Assembly: GCA_964539745.1 (NCBI GenBank)
Contig: CAZIJU010000041.1
Coordinates: 1 to 28,302, forward strand
DNA from: DSNY01 sp964539745
GTDB taxonomy: Bacteria > Pseudomonadota > Gammaproteobacteria > Burkholderiales > Burkholderiaceae_F
Direction of reading: 5' to 3'
Length of the DNA: 28,302 bases
The position numbers were made by a program, and so were the translations under genes. Below, piece by piece: positions 14,166 through 21,148 of this stretch (its first letter is position 1; every line of letters begins with the position of its first letter). The notes beneath the pieces were generated by a model that saw nothing but the letters and a program-made list of their open reading frames with translations, was not told the DNA's origin and did no database searches.

Positions 14166-14723
14166 ATGAAAAAGGTACTGGTCATCTACGGCACGACCGA
14201 AGGCCACACGCGCAAGATCGCGACCTTCGTCGCCGAGCACCTGCGCGCGCACGGCGCGTACGTCGATCTGGTCGACAGCGCCACGCCGGCCGCAGCGGCC
14301 GTTCAGCCGATCTACGGCGCCGTTGTCATCGCCGGTTCGCTGCACGAACACCTGCACCAGCGTTCGCTCGTGCAATTCGTCAAGGACAACGTCGCCTGGC
14401 TGAACGCGGTTCCGACCGCGATGATCTCGGTGGGCCTTGCCGCCGCGCTGCCCGACGCGGAGAGCCAGGCGCAGGCGCGCAACAACCTGCAGTACTTCCT
14501 GGACCAGACGGGGTTGAAGCCCGCGCTGGCGAAGACCGTCGGCGGCGCGCTGCTATACACGAAGTACGACTGGTTCAAGCGCACGATGATGCGGCTGATC
14601 GCCAAGCAGATGGGCAAGGACGTCGACGACACGCGCGACCACGAGTACACCGACTGGGACGAGCTGCGCCGCTTCGTCGACGAATTCGCCGGACTGGCGC
14701 GGCTCGCCGACGGCGGGCGCTGA
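14166..14723 (+). CDS. Flavodoxin-domain protein similar to HemG protoporphyrinogen oxidase
   Basis: 185 residues. VLVIYGTTEGHTRKIATFVAEHL is the FMN-binding loop. YGAVVIAGSLHEHLHQRSLVQFVKDN, AMISVGLAAALPD, LLYTKYDWFKRTMMRLIAKQMG and EYTDWDELRRFVDEFA follow the order seen in E. coli HemG (compare its RYRWYDRFMIKLI and VYTDWEQ segments). HemG oxidises protoporphyrinogen IX with FMN in haem synthesis. Members outside enterobacteria may be general flavodoxins, so I keep the call broad. The gene sits between E1 alpha and E1 beta with gaps of 3 and 1 nt, so the three are translated together and probably work together. Confidence 0.8.
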   Translation: MKKVLVIYGTTEGHTRKIATFVAEHLRAHGAYVDLVDSATPAAAAVQPIYGAVVIAGSLHEHLHQRSLVQFVKDNVAWLNAVPTAMISVGLAAALPDAESQAQARNNLQYFLDQTGLKPALAKTVGGALLYTKYDWFKRTMMRLIAKQMGKDVDDTRDHEYTDWDELRRFVDEFAGLARLADGGR

Positions 14724-14724
14724 C

Positions 14725-15711
14725 ATGGCCGCGCGTACGATGACCTACCGCGAAGCGCTGCGCGAAGCGCACCGCGAGGCGCTCGCGCGAGATCCGCGCG
14801 TGTTCGTGATGGGCGAAGACGTCGGCCGCTACGGCGGCGCCTACGCGGTGACCAAGGGCCTGCTCGACGAGTTCGGTCCCGAACGCGTCCGCGACACGCC
14901 GCTGTCGGAACTCGCTTTCGTCGGCGCGGGCGTGGGTGCCGCGCTCGGCGGAGCGCGGCCGATCGTCGAGATCATGACGGTCAACTTCTCGCTGCTCGCG
15001 CTCGACCAGATCGTCAACAACGCAGCGACGATTCGGCACATGTCGGGCGGGCAGTTCTCGGTGCCGCTGGTGATCCGCATGGCCACCGGCGCGGGCCGGC
15101 AACTGGCAGCGCAGCACTCGCACAGCCTGGAGGTGTGGTACGCGCACGTGCCCGGGTTGAAGGTGCTGGCGCCGGCGACGATCGAGGACGCGCGCGGCAT
15201 GCTTGCCCCCGCGCTCGCCGATCCCGACCCGGTCGTGATCTTCGAGCACGCGCAGCTTTACAACCTCGAGGGCGAGCTGGCCGATCCGCCGCCCGCGGTC
15301 GATATCGCACACGCCGCGGTCCGCCGCGCCGGCACGGATCTCGCGATCGTCACCTACGGCGGCAGCCTGCCGCGCGCGCTCGCTGCGGCCGAGGAGCTCG
15401 CGCGCGCAGGCATCCAAGCCGAGGTGCTCGACCTGCGCTCGCTGCGCCCGCTCGACTGGAATGCGATCACGGCATCGGTCGCGAAGACGCACCGCCTGCT
15501 GGTCGTCGACGAAGGCTGGCGGACCTGCAGCCTCGCCGCCGAGATCGCGGCCGGCGTCGTCGAACGCGCGTTCTACGAGCTCGACGCGCCGCCGGCGCGC
15601 GTGTGCACGGAGGAAGTGCCGATACCGTACGCCAAGCATCTCGAAGATGCCGCACTGCCGCTGCCGCCGAAGATCGTCGCGGCGGCCCGCGCGCTGTGCG
15701 CGCGCGGGTGA
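14725..15711 (+). CDS. Thiamine-diphosphate dehydrogenase E1 component, beta subunit
   Basis: 328 residues, the usual length of PdhB/AcoB. Seen: TYREALREAHREALARDPRVFVMGEDVGRYGGAY, with the glutamate that activates thiamine diphosphate at Glu31. Then come DTPLSELAFVGAGVGAALGG, MTVNFSLLALDQIVNNAA, AGRQLAAQHSHSLEVWYAHVPGLKV with the active-site histidines, and the C-terminal Rossmann-type domain VTYGGSLPRALAAAEELARAGI, LRSLRPLDWNAI and EGWRTCSLAAEI. The ATG at 14725 follows the HemG-like stop by 1 nt. It forms the heterotetramer with the E1 alpha product. No E3 gene is present, so a shared lipoamide dehydrogenase must come from elsewhere. Confidence 0.93.
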   Translation: MAARTMTYREALREAHREALARDPRVFVMGEDVGRYGGAYAVTKGLLDEFGPERVRDTPLSELAFVGAGVGAALGGARPIVEIMTVNFSLLALDQIVNNAATIRHMSGGQFSVPLVIRMATGAGRQLAAQHSHSLEVWYAHVPGLKVLAPATIEDARGMLAPALADPDPVVIFEHAQLYNLEGELADPPPAVDIAHAAVRRAGTDLAIVTYGGSLPRALAAAEELARAGIQAEVLDLRSLRPLDWNAITASVAKTHRLLVVDEGWRTCSLAAEIAAGVVERAFYELDAPPARVCTEEVPIPYAKHLEDAALPLPPKIVAAARALCARG

Positions 15712-15724
15712 GGGGAGGTCCGGG

Positions 15725-16222
15725 ATGATCATCGACGCGGCAAGCGAACGCTTCGTGCAAAGACTGCTCGACCGCCACCGCGTGATGGCGCTCGCCACCG
15801 TGCGGCCGGACGGCTATCCGCAGGCGACGATCGTCGCCTTCGCGCACGACGGGCTGACGCTGTTCGTTGCCGTCGATGCCACGAGCCAGAAGGCGCGCAA
15901 CATCCGCCGCAATGGCAAGGTGTCGGTCGCGATCGGCCGCGACCGGCGCGACTGGAACACGATCACCGGCTTGTCGATGGGCGGCACGGCGCGCGTGCTG
16001 CGCAAAGCCGACGAGATCGCGTGGGCCAAGTCGCTGCTCACCCGGCGATTCCCGCAGATGAAGGCACTCGGCGAAGCCGACGATTACGCAGGCTGGGCAT
16101 TCATCGAGATCGTGCCGTTGGTCGTGTCGGTGCTCGACTACCGCAAGGGGTTCGGCCATGCGGAGCTGTTCGAGCTGTGGCCGAAGGCGACGAAGCCGCG
16201 GCGCGGCCCGCGAACCCGGTGA
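15725..16222 (+). CDS. Pyridoxamine-5'-phosphate-oxidase-like FMN split-barrel protein
   Basis: 165 residues, a single split beta-barrel that binds FMN or a deazaflavin as a dimer. The opening is HRVMALATVRPDGYPQATIVAFAHDGLTLFVAV, the two core strands of the family. SQKARNIRRNGKVSVAI and TGLSMGGTARVL follow. The C-terminal stretch FIEIVPLVVSVLDYRKGFGH closes the barrel. It is far too short and different to be PdxH itself, and general FMN-dependent reductases of this type have varied substrates. Its place between E1 beta (14 nt upstream) and E2 (39 nt downstream) makes it the third flavin-type protein in the operon. The start at 15725 is backed by GAGGGGAGG just upstream. Confidence 0.85.
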   Translation: MIIDAASERFVQRLLDRHRVMALATVRPDGYPQATIVAFAHDGLTLFVAVDATSQKARNIRRNGKVSVAIGRDRRDWNTITGLSMGGTARVLRKADEIAWAKSLLTRRFPQMKALGEADDYAGWAFIEIVPLVVSVLDYRKGFGHAELFELWPKATKPRRGPRTR

Positions 16223-16261
16223 CGGCGTCGGCCAAACCGAGCGAATCCATCGAGTCCGCCG

Positions 16262-17485
16262 ATGATCGAATTCCGCCTCCCCTCCCTTGGCGCCGACATG
16301 GACGAGGGCAAGCTGCTGCAGTGGCTGGTCAAGCCCGGCGACGAGGTGAAGAAGGGCGAGATCGTCTGCGTGGTCGACACCGCGAAGGCCGCGCTGGACG
16401 TCGAGTGCTGGAACGACGGCATCGTGCATGCGCTGCTCGTCGAGCCGGGCACGACGATCCCGGTCGGCACCTTGCTTGCCGTGCTGCGCGAGCCCGGCGA
16501 AGCGCCGGCAGCGGTCGACGCACGGCTCGCGCAGCTCACCGCCGAAAGACCGAAGCCCGCCGCGACCGCGCCGATCGCGGCACCGGTCGCGGCAGCCGCG
16601 GTAACGCAGCCCGCAGCCGCCGAACGCAGGCGCGTTTCTCCAGCGGCGCGAAAACGCGCGGCAGAACTGGGCATCGACATCGATCGCGTCGCCCCCGGCG
16701 CGGACGGCACGGTATCGCTCGAAGATGTCGAACGTGCGGCGCGTGCGGCGCCTGCCCCCGCGCCTGGCGCTGCGCCTGCCGCTGCGCCGGTCGCGCCCGC
16801 GGCGCGCGCTGCGCAGATGCGCAAGGTCATCGCCGCGGCGATGGCGCGCTCCAAGCGCGAGATCCCGCACTACTACCTCGCCGAGGACGTTCCGCTTGCG
16901 GCGGCCACGCAATGGCTCGCACGGCGCAACGCCGAGCGCAGCGTGACCGAACGGCTGCTGCTCGCTGCGCTGCTGATCAAGGCGGTGGCGAGCGCGCTGC
17001 GCCGCTATCCAGAGTTCAACGGCTACTGGCGCGACGGCGCATTCGAGCCCGGCGCCGGCATCCACGTCGGTGTCGCGATCTCGCTGCGCGCCGGCGGCCT
17101 CGTCACGCCTGCGCTGCACGACGTCGATCGCATCGACGTCGACGCGGTCAACCGCGCGTTGCTCGACCTGACGCAGCGCGCCCGCGCCGGATCGCTTAAG
17201 CTCGCCGAGCTCACCGACGCGACGATCACGGTGACGAGCCTCGGCGACCAGGGTGTCGCGTCGGTCTGGGGCGTGATCTTCCCGCCGCAGGTCGCGATCG
17301 TCGGCTTCGGCCGCGTCGTCGAGCGGCCGTGGGTCGTCGACGGCGCGGTTCGACCGATGCCGATCGTCACCGCGACTCTTTCCGCCGACCATCGCGCGAG
17401 CGACGGCCACCGCGGCGCACTGCTGCTCGCGGCGATCCGCGACCGCCTGCAGGCGCCCGACGAACTGGCGAAGGAGACCGGGTGA
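16262..17485 (+). CDS. Dihydrolipoamide acyltransferase (E2) of a 2-oxo-acid dehydrogenase complex
   Basis: 407 residues in the classic order. One lipoyl domain (1-78) has the lipoylated Lys42 in VDTAKAALDVE. An Ala/Pro linker follows, then the peripheral-subunit-binding domain (about 122-160: RRRVSPAARKRAAELGIDIDRV ... GTVSLEDVE). A second Ala/Pro linker (161-183) leads to the catalytic core (185-407). The core shows IPHYYLAEDV, EFNGYW and the active site DHRASDGHRG (His377, Asp381, Gly382). The peripheral-binding domain would recruit E1 or E3. Only one lipoyl domain is present, fewer than in the usual proteobacterial AceF. It ends overlapping the ACP start (GTGA). The acyl group carried is probably acetyl, but this cannot be proven from sequence. 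Confidence 0.92.
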   Translation: MIEFRLPSLGADMDEGKLLQWLVKPGDEVKKGEIVCVVDTAKAALDVECWNDGIVHALLVEPGTTIPVGTLLAVLREPGEAPAAVDARLAQLTAERPKPAATAPIAAPVAAAAVTQPAAAERRRVSPAARKRAAELGIDIDRVAPGADGTVSLEDVERAARAAPAPAPGAAPAAAPVAPAARAAQMRKVIAAAMARSKREIPHYYLAEDVPLAAATQWLARRNAERSVTERLLLAALLIKAVASALRRYPEFNGYWRDGAFEPGAGIHVGVAISLRAGGLVTPALHDVDRIDVDAVNRALLDLTQRARAGSLKLAELTDATITVTSLGDQGVASVWGVIFPPQVAIVGFGRVVERPWVVDGAVRPMPIVTATLSADHRASDGHRGALLLAAIRDRLQAPDELAKETG

Positions 17486-17730
17486 ACCGCGACGAACTGA
17501 AACAGGCGCTCGTTCAAACGCTCGCGACGATCGCGCCCGAAATCGAAGCCGACGCGCTGAAAGCCGATGCGCCGCTGCGCGAGCAGGTCGATCTCGACTC
17601 GGTGGACTGGCTGAACTTCCTCGTTGCGCTGCACGCGCGTGTCGGCGTCGATGTTCCGGATGCCGACGCAGCCAGGCTCACGACGCTCGCCAAACTGGTC
17701 GACTACTGCGCGCGCAAGCTCGGCGTCTGA
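17482..17730 (+). CDS. Acyl carrier protein-like protein at the end of the dehydrogenase operon
   Basis: 82 residues, a four-helix phosphopantetheine carrier. The attachment serine is Ser40 in VDLDSVDWLNFLVAL, where the usual D-S-L is D-S-V. Helix I is DELKQALVQTLATIAPEI and the last is LTTLAKLVDYCARKL. The GTG at 17482 overlaps the E2 stop as GTGA, so it is tightly coupled to E2. It differs from the housekeeping AcpP and lacks its usual neighbours (fabD, fabG, fabF). An acyl group made by E2 might be passed to it (inference), giving a carrier-bound intermediate. There is no phosphopantetheinyl transferase in the window. Confidence 0.85.
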   Translation: MNRDELKQALVQTLATIAPEIEADALKADAPLREQVDLDSVDWLNFLVALHARVGVDVPDADAARLTTLAKLVDYCARKLGV

Positions 17731-17914
17731 CGGCGCCGGCGGCCCGAGCGCCACCGGGCCCGCCGACATGGGATCGGGCGCACGGCGGATTGGCTTTGTT
17801 CCGACGCTCGTCACACCGCCTCTGCGCATGTCCACTTCAGCGTTACGGGCGCCGGGTTTGTCGTCCCGACCCCGGCCCTGAGCCGGGGGAGCGATCTCGG
17901 CGTCGGCAGCGGCT

Positions 17915-17943
17915 GAGATTCCTCGCCTTCGGCTCGGAATGAC
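17915..17943 (+). repeat. Interspersed 29-bp repeat, copy 1
   Basis: Begins GAGATTCCTCGCC and ends GGCTCGGAATGAC. It differs by only a few bases from the copies at 18161-18189 and 28251-28279 (opposite orientation). A further, diverged relative lies at about 6325-6353. Such GC-rich intergenic repeats are common in high-GC proteobacteria. Confidence 0.8.
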
Positions 17944-18035
17944 CAGGGGGTGTCGGCTCGGAATGACCAGGGGGTGTCGGCGCGGAATGACCAGGGGTGC
18001 GGCGCGGAATGACCAGGGGTGCGGCGCGGAATGAC
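17931..18035 (+). repeat. Short tandem array of 22-24 bp units
   Basis: Units start GGCTCGGAATGACC or GGCGCGGAATGACC: 17931-17954 and 17955-17978 (24 bp), 17979-18000 and 18001-18022 (22 bp), then a partial unit to 18035. The array grows out of the end of interspersed repeat copy 1. It has no spacers, so it is not CRISPR. The copy number is likely to vary between strains. Confidence 0.85.
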
Positions 18036-18160
18036 GGTGAGTAAGGGTCCGGAACGACGGGTCTTGCCCCGGAATGACCGGGGCGTGGCCCAGGATGGCC
18101 TGGCGTGTGGGCGACGAATGGTCCCGAGCAATGCGAGGGATCTCGGCTTCGACAGTGACG

Positions 18161-18189
18161 GCGATTCCTCGCCTGCGGCTCGGAATGAC
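18161..18189 (+). repeat. Interspersed 29-bp repeat, copy 2
   Basis: Begins GCGATTCCTCGCC and ends GGCTCGGAATGAC. The preceding segment GCAATGCGAGGGATCTCGGC (18128-18147) also recurs, inverted, beside the copy at 28251, so the full element is longer than 29 bp. Confidence 0.8.
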
Positions 18190-18247
18190 AAGGAGCGTGC
18201 GCGACGGATGGCCGCCGGGCGTCAGATATCACGAAGGTTCGTATGGC

Positions 18248-18976
18248 TCAATAAGGGCGCACCTCGAGCCGGTTGATTACCTTGTCCACCGCGAACAGCG
18301 CCCACGCATCGAATTCGGCGCGTCGCCGCTGGGCCTCGCTGCGCACGTGGCCTTCGAGCGTAACGACGTAGTTCTCGACCCGCGCGACGATCCCGTCGGG
18401 ATCGACCAGCGGATCCATCTCCAGCGCGAGCCGCAGCGCGTCGGCGACCTCGTCGTCGTTGTCTTCTTCAGGCGGTGCGACCGCGAGCGAGTTGACCACG
18501 TCGCGGCAGCCCGGCGTCCACCACGCGAGAACGCCGGCGATGCGCTTGTGCGACAAGCTGATTACGCTGCCTTCGAGCGTGACCACGCCGTCTTCGACCG
18601 CGACCTCGATCTCGCCTGCGCCATCGGCGGGTCCCTGCCGCCGCGTTTCGACGTCGCCCTTGACGCGGGTGCGGATCGTGCAGTTTCTGAGCTCTGGCAG
18701 ATTGAGCAGCGACGCACACAGCGCATCGCGGATCGCGCCGTCACCGAGCCGCTCGGCCGGCTTCACGTGCAGCCGGTCGACGACGCCGCGGGGGCCGTCA
18801 ACGCTGGCGGCGAGTTCGAGCGCGAGCTTCTTCGCGGCGATGTCCTCGACTTCGCCTTCGAGGACGACCGCATCCGCGACCACGTCGATGTCGATCGGAT
18901 CGCGATGCAGGTTGATGCGCGGTTCGTGTTCCAGCAGCGCGCGCACACGCTTGATGACGGCTTCCTTGTCGAGCAT
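18248..18976 (-). CDS. Protein with three BON domains
   Basis: 242 residues. BON domains are small alpha-beta modules thought to bind membranes or phospholipids (OsmY, Kbp, secretins). The repeats lie at about 1-72 (IDIDVVADAVVLEGEVEDI), 78-147 (VAVEDGVVTLEGSVISLSHKRIAGVLAWWTPGCRDVVN) and 170-242 (ARVENYVVTLEGHVRSEAQRRRAE ... VDKVINRLEVRPY). Each has the V-x-L-x-G-x-V core. There is no signal peptide, so the protein should be cytosolic, unlike OsmY. Multi-BON proteins of this kind occur in low-oxygen stress clusters. It follows the upstream gene by 24 nt and so probably shares its promoter. It lies close to the repeat-rich spacer, which would be its 3' side. Confidence 0.88.
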   Translation of the reverse strand: MLDKEAVIKRVRALLEHEPRINLHRDPIDIDVVADAVVLEGEVEDIAAKKLALELAASVDGPRGVVDRLHVKPAERLGDGAIRDALCASLLNLPELRNCTIRTRVKGDVETRRQGPADGAGEIEVAVEDGVVTLEGSVISLSHKRIAGVLAWWTPGCRDVVNSLAVAPPEEDNDDEVADALRLALEMDPLVDPDGIVARVENYVVTLEGHVRSEAQRRRAEFDAWALFAVDKVINRLEVRPY

Positions 18977-19000
18977 GGTCGTTCTCCGAACCGGGCAAAC

Positions 19001-19432
19001 TCATCGCGCGGTACGCGCGCGCTTCGCGCCGCCGCCCGCAGCGGCGGTACGTTCGAGGATGCGCCGCCAACCGGGCGGCAGGCGGCAATTGGGCGGCGCG
19101 CCGGCGAACAGCGGCGCGATCTCGTCGTCGCGGTAGGCACCGCGCCCGCAGCCGATCCGCGTGACGTGGAAAGTCATCTCGCGGTGAATCTGGGCAAAAC
19201 GCAAGAACGCATCGACGTAGCGCGCGATCACGGGAACCGGCAGCGGCTTGCCGTGCTCGTCGCGCACCGGGATCGCGTAGCTGCGGCCCTGCAAGCCGAC
19301 CGCGCGCCCGTAGACCGCGCCATGATCGCGCAGCGCGATCAGCGCGTCACCTTCCGCATGACGTCCGCCCAGATCCGAGCCGAAAACGAAGACGCCTTTT
19401 GCTGGGCCGTGCGAGACGGGCCTTTGACTCAT
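19001..19432 (-). CDS. Conserved protein of the phage-associated A1S_2505-like family
   Basis: 143 residues. VFVFGSDLGGRHAEGDALIA, GAVYGRAVGLQGRSYAIPVRD, FHVTRIGCGRGAYRDDEIAPLF and PPNCRLPPGW form the pattern of a conserved family often labelled a phage non-structural protein. It turns up both in phages and in bacterial chromosomes. No biochemical role is established that I can name; the glycine-rich turns suggest a nucleotide or ADP-ribose binding fold (inference). The Arg/Ala-rich end (KRARTAR) looks disordered. The ATG at 19432 has only a weak, distant purine stretch upstream, and the predicted start of transcription from the dyad at 19468 falls 1 nt before it, so the mRNA may be leaderless. 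The BON gene follows after 24 nt. Confidence 0.7.
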   Translation of the reverse strand: MSQRPVSHGPAKGVFVFGSDLGGRHAEGDALIALRDHGAVYGRAVGLQGRSYAIPVRDEHGKPLPVPVIARYVDAFLRFAQIHREMTFHVTRIGCGRGAYRDDEIAPLFAGAPPNCRLPPGWRRILERTAAAGGGAKRARTAR

Positions 19433-19467
19433 ACGCGTACAGTCTTCCCCCGCTGTCGCGACCGGCA

Positions 19468-19481
19468 TTGACAGCTGTCAA
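19468..19481. promoter_or_regulatory. CRP/FNR-like dyad TTGAC-N4-GTCAA
   Basis: TTGACAGCTGTCAA is a perfect palindrome. Read on the minus strand, a start 41-42 bp from the centre would be at about 19433, next to the ATG at 19432, with AAGACT (19446-19441) at the -10 position (weak). It might also serve the plus-strand gene at 19642. Confidence 0.6.
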
Positions 19482-19641
19482 TCTGGCGGCGTGCGGCGTG
19501 GCTTCAAGCGCGCGCGCAGAAACCCGCGGCGGCGACGCGGGTCAAATCGGTATGCGCGCAAGCACGCAACAACAACAGATCCAATGCCTGGTTACGCGCC
19601 CTTTTTCGGGCCGAGCGAGTCGATTGCAGGAGGTGAAGTCG

Positions 19642-19821
19642 ATGGACCGGAAGCCGCGGCCGAAGAGACGCAACGTGCTGCCGATCGATCCTGCGGTTCA
19701 GCAGGGAAACGACCGCAGCATCGTCAAAGACGAGCGGCTGAAGCGCGTCATCAAACAACACCCGCAGCGCGACGAGCCTAAGGTCGACGGCGTCGAGCCC
19801 GACGACGTGCCCGCGGCGTAA
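19642..19821 (+). CDS. Small charged protein of unknown function
   Basis: 59 residues, with many Lys, Arg and Asp and almost no hydrophobic core: MDRKPRPKRRNVLPIDPAVQQ, then DRSIVKDERLKRVIKQHPQRDEP and an acidic end EPDDVPAA. It is likely to be mostly disordered and may bind nucleic acid or another protein. The start is well supported: GCAGGAGGTGA lies just upstream and is almost a perfect complement to the 16S rRNA tail. It is divergent from the 19432 gene and may use the shared dyad. I do not recognise a family, but codon use and the ribosome site suggest it is real. Confidence 0.6.
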   Translation: MDRKPRPKRRNVLPIDPAVQQGNDRSIVKDERLKRVIKQHPQRDEPKVDGVEPDDVPAA

Positions 19822-19987
19822 GCCGAAGCAGCGGCAAACGCGCGTCCGGGCAATACGCTGGCGGTCCGTCGCTGGACAGCGCGGTCGCCGGTGACTCGGT
19901 TCGTCACAGGGAGCGATGTCCATCGCTGCGGCGTTTGCCGAAAAGGGGATCCCCCTTGCGTTCGCGCGAGCGCGCGAATGGGGCGGC

Positions 19988-20311
19988 CTATAGCGCGCGG
20001 TTGCGCGGCGGCATCGCGTACTTTTCGGCGGGAATGTCCGAGCGGTCCGCGACGACCCGGCAGCGCGGGTGCCGGTTCGCAACGTCATAGCCGTTGCGCC
20101 AGTGGAACGGCCGCAGGTTGCGCGCGTCCGTCGCGCTACCGGGAGCCACGAGTTCGAGCTTCCAGCCGAAGTCGCTGTCTTCGCGCCCGAAGTGCTCGCG
20201 CCGGATCCATGCGCCGCACTCGTCCTGGCGCCAGATCGCGCCGTCGGCTTCGGGCATCACCCGGCCGCGCGCCCAGACGGCTTCGATGAGTTCGGTCGTC
20301 GCTGCATCCAT
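19988..20311 (-). CDS. HNH-like protein with a degenerate active site
   Basis: 107 residues. IWRQDECGAWIRREHFGREDSDFGWKLELVAPGSATDARNLRPFHWRNGYDVAN (positions 26-79) follows the arrangement of a small HNH-nuclease-like family. In that family the central strand normally reads G-W-x-x-D-H-I and the later helix N-L-x-P-L-x-W-x-N-N. Here the catalytic DH position is LE (53-54), so nuclease activity is unlikely, while the fold-forming N-L-R-P and W-R-N are kept. One cysteine sits at each end (Cys32, Cys84). The ATG at 20311 has no ribosome site and coincides with the start predicted from the dyad at 20346. Function is unknown; it may bind nucleic acid without cutting. Confidence 0.65.
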   Translation of the reverse strand: MDAATTELIEAVWARGRVMPEADGAIWRQDECGAWIRREHFGREDSDFGWKLELVAPGSATDARNLRPFHWRNGYDVANRHPRCRVVADRSDIPAEKYAMPPRNRAL

Positions 20312-20345
20312 GGTCGCATGCTGCCGCGTGGCGGGCGACCGCGGC

Positions 20346-20359
20346 CTGACGAGGGTCAA
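20346..20359 (-). promoter_or_regulatory. CRP/FNR-like dyad CTGAC-N4-GTCAA upstream of the HNH-like gene
   Basis: CTGACGAGGGTCAA has nine of ten arm positions matching TTGAC-N4-GTCAA. On the minus strand a class II start lies at about 20311, exactly at the ATG. A weak -10, CAGCAT, lies at 20323-20318. Confidence 0.5.
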
Positions 20360-20429
20360 GACAGCGCGTCGGCCGCGCTGCTGCCCGGCGGGTGCCGGGT
20401 GTGGCGGCCCGGGGCGCCGGGCGCGCGCG

Positions 20430-20960
20430 TCATCGCAGTGCATAGTCGAGCGGCCACCGCGCGCTCAGGTACGCGATCACGTTCAGGTCGGCACCGACCG
20501 ACGTGTACGTCGAAGCGCCCGCGCCGGGCTGCAGCTTGGCGAGCTTTTTCGGCCGCACGTTCACCTCGTGCAGCGGCACCCCGCGACTTTGCAACTCGGC
20601 CGCATCGTCGGCCTGACCGGCGTCGTTGCGATAGAACAGCCACTCGCGGACGAACGCGTCCTGCGCGCGCTCGAGTTCGGCGCACACCTCAGCCGGCACC
20701 GGCGCGTGCTCGATCGGAACTTCGCCTTCGGCGGTGACGATCATCCACGGGCCGTGCACGTCGTCCTGCGCGGAGCGGTAAAAGGCCGTTTCTTCGCTCG
20801 CGTAGTAGTCCTCGAGCGCGAAGAAGCACGCCGGATACGTCTCGCCGCGCGCGCCGGTAAACCAGCCGTACACGTGCCGGCCCTGTGCGAACCAGAACGC
20901 CGCGCAGAGCACGCCGGCGCCGTGCGGTGCCCATGCCACGTGAACGTGCGGTTCGATCAT
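20430..20960 (-). CDS. Conserved-looking protein of unknown function
   Basis: 176 residues; I do not recognise the family. There is no signal peptide or transmembrane span. The N-terminal half is aromatic-rich: HVHVAWAPHGAGVLCAAFWFAQGRHVYGWF, YPACFFALEDYYASEETAFYRSAQDD, GPWMIVTAEGEVPIEH. The middle is an acidic helix (CAELERAQDAFVREWLFYRND). The C-terminal part, KLAKLQPGAGASTYTSVGADLNVIAYLSARWPLDYALR, looks folded. It is 119 nt downstream of the UmuD-unrelated minus-strand gene before it? No operon partner is certain: the hibernation factor gene ends 188 nt upstream and the HNH-like gene starts about 119 nt downstream. A perfect palindrome lies in the spacer upstream. The ATG at 20960 is preceded by GGGAGG, which supports the start. 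Confidence 0.7.
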   Translation of the reverse strand: MIEPHVHVAWAPHGAGVLCAAFWFAQGRHVYGWFTGARGETYPACFFALEDYYASEETAFYRSAQDDVHGPWMIVTAEGEVPIEHAPVPAEVCAELERAQDAFVREWLFYRNDAGQADDAAELQSRGVPLHEVNVRPKKLAKLQPGAGASTYTSVGADLNVIAYLSARWPLDYALR

Positions 20961-21067
20961 CCTGACCTCCCGCTTGCGCCGAGCGCGGTCGACCCTCGGG
21001 TGTCTCCATCTTCGACACCTTGCTCTCGTACGGCGGGACCGAGGCGGACCTCACCGGCACGACAATT

Positions 21068-21079
21068 GGTATCGATACC
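21068..21079. promoter_or_regulatory. 12-bp perfect palindrome GGTATCGATACC
   Basis: A perfect palindrome 108 nt upstream of the start at 20960, in the spacer after the hibernation factor gene. A looser pair GGTGTC / GACACC (20999-21004 and 21014-21019) lies nearer the gene. Either could be an operator or a transcript hairpin. No T-run is present. Confidence 0.3.
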
Positions 21080-21148
21080 CCGATCGACGGCGCGCATCTC
21101 GAAATCGCTTTGCCCCCGTTTACGAAAAACCGGCGGTCGAAGCCGCCA

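Larger units (their letters stand above)
17731..18247. other. Repeat-rich spacer between operons
   Basis: About 520 bp without a gene. It holds two copies of an interspersed repeat and a short tandem array, listed separately. The first 150 bp contain GC-rich arms around 17735-17765 that could form a hairpin after the ACP gene, without a T-run. Confidence 0.6.

Noticed and set aside
17931..18035. CRISPR array
   Set aside because: Units are contiguous with no unique spacers, vary from 22 to 24 bp, and no cas gene is near.
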